A DNA stretch of 18,580 bases, taken from assembly GCA_050256015.1 (NCBI GenBank), contig JBFWIL010000021.1:1-18580 (forward strand), written 5' to 3'. Position 1 is the stretch's first letter. Each line of letters begins with the position of its first letter. The notes beneath the pieces are model-generated. The model was given only the letters and a program-made list of their open reading frames with translations, was not told the origin of the DNA and searched no databases. Shown here piece after piece: positions 16,056 to 18,580 of this stretch. A program made the translations under genes and the position numbers. The DNA is from JBFWIL01 sp050256015 (GTDB lineage Bacteria > Bacteroidota > Bacteroidia > Bacteroidales > Prolixibacteraceae).

Positions 16056-17528
16056 TTACAAATTATCATTTCTGCGCGCCAGAAGTTCTTCCTGGATCTG
16101 AATCTCTTTTTTCCTGTTTATTTCATAAAAAAACAAACAGGCAACGCTTACCAAAAAGGTCAGGGTCGGATAAACGCTGAGAGAGAGTTTAATTCCGTTG
16201 ACCGCTTCGGGAGACTGAACGGCCAGTTGTTCGTTGTACCCATACATAGCCAGGATCCCGGCAACCAATGCTCCGCCAATGCTAAGACCGGCCTTCAAAC
16301 CGAAAATCATGGCCGAAAAAATAATGGCGGTGGCCCGCCGGTTATTTTTCCACTCGGAATAATCGGCCACATCGGCTATCATGGCCCATAGCAACGGCGT
16401 TGAAATGCCATAGAAAAATCCATGTGCCAGTTGGGTCAGAAAGATCGGGGCAACGGCCTGCGGGGCATAAAAATAAAAAAGCAGCAGGCACAAGGCCGAC
16501 AGGAAGAGGCTGGTTCCAAACACATCGCGCTTACCGAACCGGTCGGCCAGCGTTTTGGATACCGTTATGCCAATAATCATCAAGAGAATACCGCCGGCAT
16601 TGAACAGGCTGAACCCGGATGTCGGGGCATCTTCCGGCCAGACAAAGCCATGCAGTCCAAAACCGGTAAGCATGCCGTTCAGTCCGCCGATGAAGCGGTT
16701 AAACCCGATGTTTTCCAGAAAATCAGCCAGGTGCGGTTCACTCACGTAATTTTCAAAATAATACACGTACATACCCCCTTTCAGGGAAAGGGTAATAAAA
16801 ACAAAAACCGTGAGAACAAGCATGACTATCCAGGGCTTATTCCGGAAAAGATCGGTCAAATCTTCTCTCACGCTCGACTTTTGTTCCGGCTTCGGGATTA
16901 TCCGTTCTTTTGTCGTCAAAAACGTGATGATAAAAAAGACCACGCCGGTTACAGCGAAAAGAGCCATTGTATTCTCAAACCCCCTGGTTTTATCGCCATC
17001 TCCCAGAATAAGGACCAGCGGGAGCAACAAAGCCTGCACAACAAATTGCGCGATCATCACTGCCACAAAACGGTAAGAAGAAATGCTGTTGCGTTCGGCC
17101 ATATTGCCGGTGAGCACCCCGCTCAGAGATGCATAGGGCAGGTTGTTCGCAGAGTAGACAACGACCAGTAAAATGTAAGTTATCATGGCATAGGCAATTT
17201 TCCCGCCCGGACTGAAATCCGGCGTGCTGAAGGCCAGCATGGCCATAATGCCAAACGGAACCGCCGTCCATAAAATCCAGGGACGGAATTTCCCCCAGCG
17301 GGTCATGGTGCGGTCGGCAATAATTCCCATCACCGGATTAAAAAACGCACCGATCATCCCGCCGGTAAAAATAATGGCGGATGCGGTAGCCGGAGGAATT
17401 TTATATACATCGGTGTAAAAAAAAGCCAAAAATGTCATCAGCGTCTGAAAAATGAGGTTCGCAGCCAGATCGCCCAGACTGTAACCAATTTTTTCAAGAA
17501 CGGATACTTTTTGTGAAGTCGGTTGCAT
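16056..17528 (-). CDS. GPH-family cation:glycoside symporter (MFS), probable xylo-oligosaccharide importer
   Basis: The protein has 490 residues with about 12 membrane helices. It carries the marks of the glycoside-pentoside-hexuronide group (MelB/XynP relatives): EKIGYSLGDLAANLIF near 12-27, NPVMGIIADRTMTRWGKFRPWIL near 64-86 (basic RWGKFRPW loop) and SANNLPYASLSGVLTGNMAER near 126-146. This group moves sugars across the inner membrane with sodium or protons. It is the first gene of the operon with GH10 and GH43, so short xylo-oligosaccharides are the likely cargo, feeding the cytoplasmic GH43 enzyme. The substrate is inferred from context only. The ATG at 17528 starts naturally for the family. 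Confidence 0.93.
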   Translation of the reverse strand: MQPTSQKVSVLEKIGYSLGDLAANLIFQTLMTFLAFFYTDVYKIPPATASAIIFTGGMIGAFFNPVMGIIADRTMTRWGKFRPWILWTAVPFGIMAMLAFSTPDFSPGGKIAYAMITYILLVVVYSANNLPYASLSGVLTGNMAERNSISSYRFVAVMIAQFVVQALLLPLVLILGDGDKTRGFENTMALFAVTGVVFFIITFLTTKERIIPKPEQKSSVREDLTDLFRNKPWIVMLVLTVFVFITLSLKGGMYVYYFENYVSEPHLADFLENIGFNRFIGGLNGMLTGFGLHGFVWPEDAPTSGFSLFNAGGILLMIIGITVSKTLADRFGKRDVFGTSLFLSALCLLLFYFYAPQAVAPIFLTQLAHGFFYGISTPLLWAMIADVADYSEWKNNRRATAIIFSAMIFGLKAGLSIGGALVAGILAMYGYNEQLAVQSPEAVNGIKLSLSVYPTLTFLVSVACLFFYEINRKKEIQIQEELLARRNDNL

Positions 17529-17650
17529 AGGATATGAGAATTATATATAAAAACACGATTACAATCTGTTTCCACTAAGAAAACATGAAACAAGCATGTT
17601 GCTTCACAACGCCCAAGGGTATGAATATTGTATGAAAGTAAAAGATGTCT

Positions 17651-17674
17651 GCTGAAATCGTTTCTGATTTCAGC
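17651..17674 (-). repeat. Perfect inverted repeat in the leader of the symporter operon
   Basis: GCTGAAATC (17651-17659) and GATTTCAGC (17666-17674) are perfect 9-bp arms around a 6-nt loop. It lies 123 nt upstream of the symporter ATG. If transcription starts near 17732 it would be in the leader as a hairpin. Otherwise it could be an operator. No T-run follows on the minus strand, so a terminator is unlikely. Confidence 0.45.
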
Positions 17675-17738
17675 TATTGATTTTCTAAATTTGGATAAAA
17701 TGCTTATCCCACCTTATACCCGATTCCCCTCCCGGACA

Positions 17739-17746
17739 CAAAAATA
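17739..17746 (-). promoter_or_regulatory. Candidate -7 box for the symporter-GH10-GH43 operon
   Basis: On the minus strand positions 17746-17739 read TATTTTTG, an exact match to TAnnTTTG. No TTTG is found 18-21 nt upstream, where the sequence reads TTTCCC. A missing -33 would fit a promoter that needs an activator such as the HTCS. It implies a leader of about 200 nt, which is long. This is a candidate only. Confidence 0.3.
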
Positions 17747-17766
17747 CCCGCTCAAGGTTTAACCGG

Positions 17767-17781
17767 GAAAAACCGTTTTTC
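17767..17781. repeat. 15-bp palindrome near the candidate -33 region
   Basis: GAAAAAC (17767-17773) and GTTTTTC (17775-17781) flank a single C. It lies at or just upstream of where the -33 box of the leftward operon would be, so it may be a binding site for a dimeric regulator. Confidence 0.3.
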
Positions 17782-17852
17782 TTACCAACCCCACAAGTTT
17801 TCTGCGGCAGTTTATTTCCAGGCTGTATTTCGAAAAGATTACTGTGCTCATG

Positions 17853-17930
17853 CCGGAATACGGGGGTATCCGGAAGAACGGGAGACCATATCCCGGCTTC
17901 CGTAGGCCTCCGGACGATTGTCCGGTCTCC
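17853..17930. repeat. Cluster of overlapping, mutually exclusive inverted repeats
   Basis: Four dyads overlap here. (1) CCGG-a-ATAC (17853-17861) with GTATCCGG (17866-17873), loop GGGG. (2) CGGAAG (17871-17876) and CGGGA (17879-17883) with TCCCG (17891-17895) and CTTCCG (17897-17902). (3) CCGGAC (17910-17915) with GTCCGG (17920-17925), loop GATT. (4) GGAGACC (17881-17887) with GGTCTCC (17924-17930). Dyads 1 and 2 share bases, 2 and 4 share bases, and 3 and 4 share two bases. The stretch lies upstream of both candidate promoters, so it acts as DNA or belongs to an unrecognised transcript. Confidence 0.5.
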
Positions 17931-17960
17931 TGAATTTTGAAATCTGTAAAAATAATCCAT

Positions 17961-17992
17961 TTGCGATTTTAGGGGCAAAACAATATTTTTGA
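17961..17992 (+). promoter_or_regulatory. Promoter of the rightward ECF sigma gene
   Basis: TTTG (17961-17964) and TATTTTTG (17985-17992) are exact matches to the Bacteroidota -33 and -7 boxes with a 20-nt spacer. Transcription would start near 17999, about 20 nt before the GTG at 18019. It is the best-matching protein-gene promoter in the window. Confidence 0.75.
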
Positions 17993-18018
17993 GGGCTATT
18001 TAAATTGGTAAATATCTC

Positions 18019-18580
18019 GTGGAAATACTCAGGCACCCACAGAATGAAAATGGAGGATACAACCAGGATCCCGTAAACAAGGATGATTTTTCTTTTGAAG
18101 ATTTTTTCCGTTTTTATTATCCCCGCCTCATTAACTATGCCCGGTATTTCCTAAAAAGCGAACAAAGCGCGGAAGATCTGGTTCAGGATGCATTTCTTCA
18201 ACTCTGGAGAAACAAGGAAATACTGAAGAGAGAACGAAATATCCCTTCCTATATGTTTGCTTTACTCAGAAACAAATGCCTCGATTCCCTGAAAAGAAAA
18301 GTTGTCGAAGATAAATATTTTCACCGGCAGGCTTCCATGAAAGAAGAAGAACTGTATTTTATCAGTTTTGACGGGACCGGCGAATATACATCAATGGAAG
18401 AACTGCTGCAAAAGGAACTTCAAAGCCTTATCCTGGAAATGCCCGAAAGATGCGGAACTGCATTCCGGTTGAAGTGGATTGAAGGGAAAAAGATCAGGGA
18501 AATCGCAAAGATCATGAACATATCCCCAACCATGGTCGAAAAACATTTGGCCAAAGGACTGGCCGTAGCCAGAAAAAAAT
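18019..18580 (+). CDS. Second ECF-type sigma-70 factor, 3' end outside the window
   Basis: 187 codons are visible and the frame is still open at the right edge. The start is most likely the GTG at 18019: the frame is closed by TAA at 18001-18003, no in-frame ATG precedes region 2, and the promoter puts the transcript start near 17999. An ATG at 18044 is in another frame and meets a stop after ten codons. Region 2 is at about residues 26-94 (FEDFFRFYYPRLINYARYF, EDLVQDAFLQLWRN, NIPSYMFALLRNKCLDSLKRK) and region 4 at about 130-187 (MPERCGTAFRLKWIEGKKIREIA, ISPTMVEKHL). Only a few C-terminal residues are missing. It differs clearly from the sigma factor at 9064-9657. By family custom a fecR and a susC gene should follow to the right, but they are not visible. 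Confidence 0.9.
   Translation, partial: MEILRHPQNENGGYNQDPVNKDDFSFEDFFRFYYPRLINYARYFLKSEQSAEDLVQDAFLQLWRNKEILKRERNIPSYMFALLRNKCLDSLKRKVVEDKYFHRQASMKEEELYFISFDGTGEYTSMEELLQKELQSLILEMPERCGTAFRLKWIEGKKIREIAKIMNISPTMVEKHLAKGLAVARKK

Larger units (their letters stand above)
17529..18018. other. 490-bp divergent intergenic region between the xylan operon and a second sigma gene
   Basis: No convincing gene lies here. It holds the promoter of the rightward sigma gene (17961-17992), a candidate -7 box for the leftward operon (17739-17746), a perfect hairpin (17651-17674), a 15-bp palindrome (17767-17781) and a GC-rich cluster of overlapping dyads (17853-17930). A minus-strand open frame at 17685-17978 exists but has no family features. 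It starts inside the rightward promoter, and I do not call it. Confidence 0.6.

Noticed and set aside
16422..17171. Plus-strand open frame of 249 codons
   Set aside because: It lies entirely antisense to the well-supported symporter gene, and its composition (rich in Lys, Gln, Arg, His) is typical of a reverse-strand shadow.
17685..17978. Minus-strand open frame of 97 codons upstream of the symporter
   Set aside because: It matches no family I recognise and starts inside the strong rightward sigma promoter. It also overlaps the dyad cluster, the palindrome and the candidate -7 box. Coding is possible but not supported.
18044..18076. ATG start for the rightward sigma gene
   Set aside because: This ATG is in a different frame from the sigma coding region and reaches TAA after ten codons. 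The GTG at 18019 is in frame and fits the promoter.
1..18580. CRISPR array, insertion sequence or prophage
   Set aside because: I saw no spaced direct repeats, transposase, integrase or phage genes in any reading frame that I could support.

Overview
The window comes from a Bacteroidota genome, most likely Bacteroidales/Marinilabiliales-like; I cannot place it more finely. The reasons are an adjacent SusC/SusD pair, an ECF sigma factor with a FecR anti-sigma, a one-protein hybrid two-component regulator (HTCS), a tRNA without an encoded CCA end, and promoters of the Bacteroidota TTTG / TAnnTTTG type.

Layout. Positions 1-26 look like the terminator of a gene to the left. A small secreted outer-membrane barrel protein follows at 87-563 (+), then tRNA-Leu(CAA) at 678-761 (+) with its own promoter. 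From 916 to 17528 every gene is on the minus strand. In transcription order these are: a GPH-type sugar symporter, a GH10 endo-xylanase lipoprotein and a GH43 enzyme (one operon, 17528-13913); the HTCS regulator (13800-9913, with a clear terminator behind it); an ECF sigma factor, a FecR anti-sigma, a SusC-type TonB-dependent receptor with an STN signalling domain, and a SusD-type lipoprotein (9657-2379, with a terminator behind susD); and a secreted SGNH hydrolase with its own promoter (2220-916). At the right edge a second, divergent ECF sigma gene starts at 18019 (+) and runs off the window. It probably opens another nutrient-uptake locus.

How it works together (inference from families). 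This is a compact polysaccharide utilisation locus aimed at xylan. The lipoprotein GH10 cuts xylan at the cell surface or in the periplasm, the SGNH hydrolase may remove ester groups, SusCD imports the oligosaccharides, the GPH symporter carries short products across the inner membrane, and the GH43 enzyme, which has no signal peptide, finishes them in the cytoplasm. Two sensory routes sit in the locus: SusC-STN to FecR to ECF sigma (sensing transport) and the HTCS (sensing a periplasmic sugar).

I did not find an unmistakably new system. The parts most worth a second look are non-coding: the dyad-rich divergent region 17529-18018, the hairpin in the susC leader, the hairpins in the sigma-fecR spacer, and the combination of two regulators in one locus.
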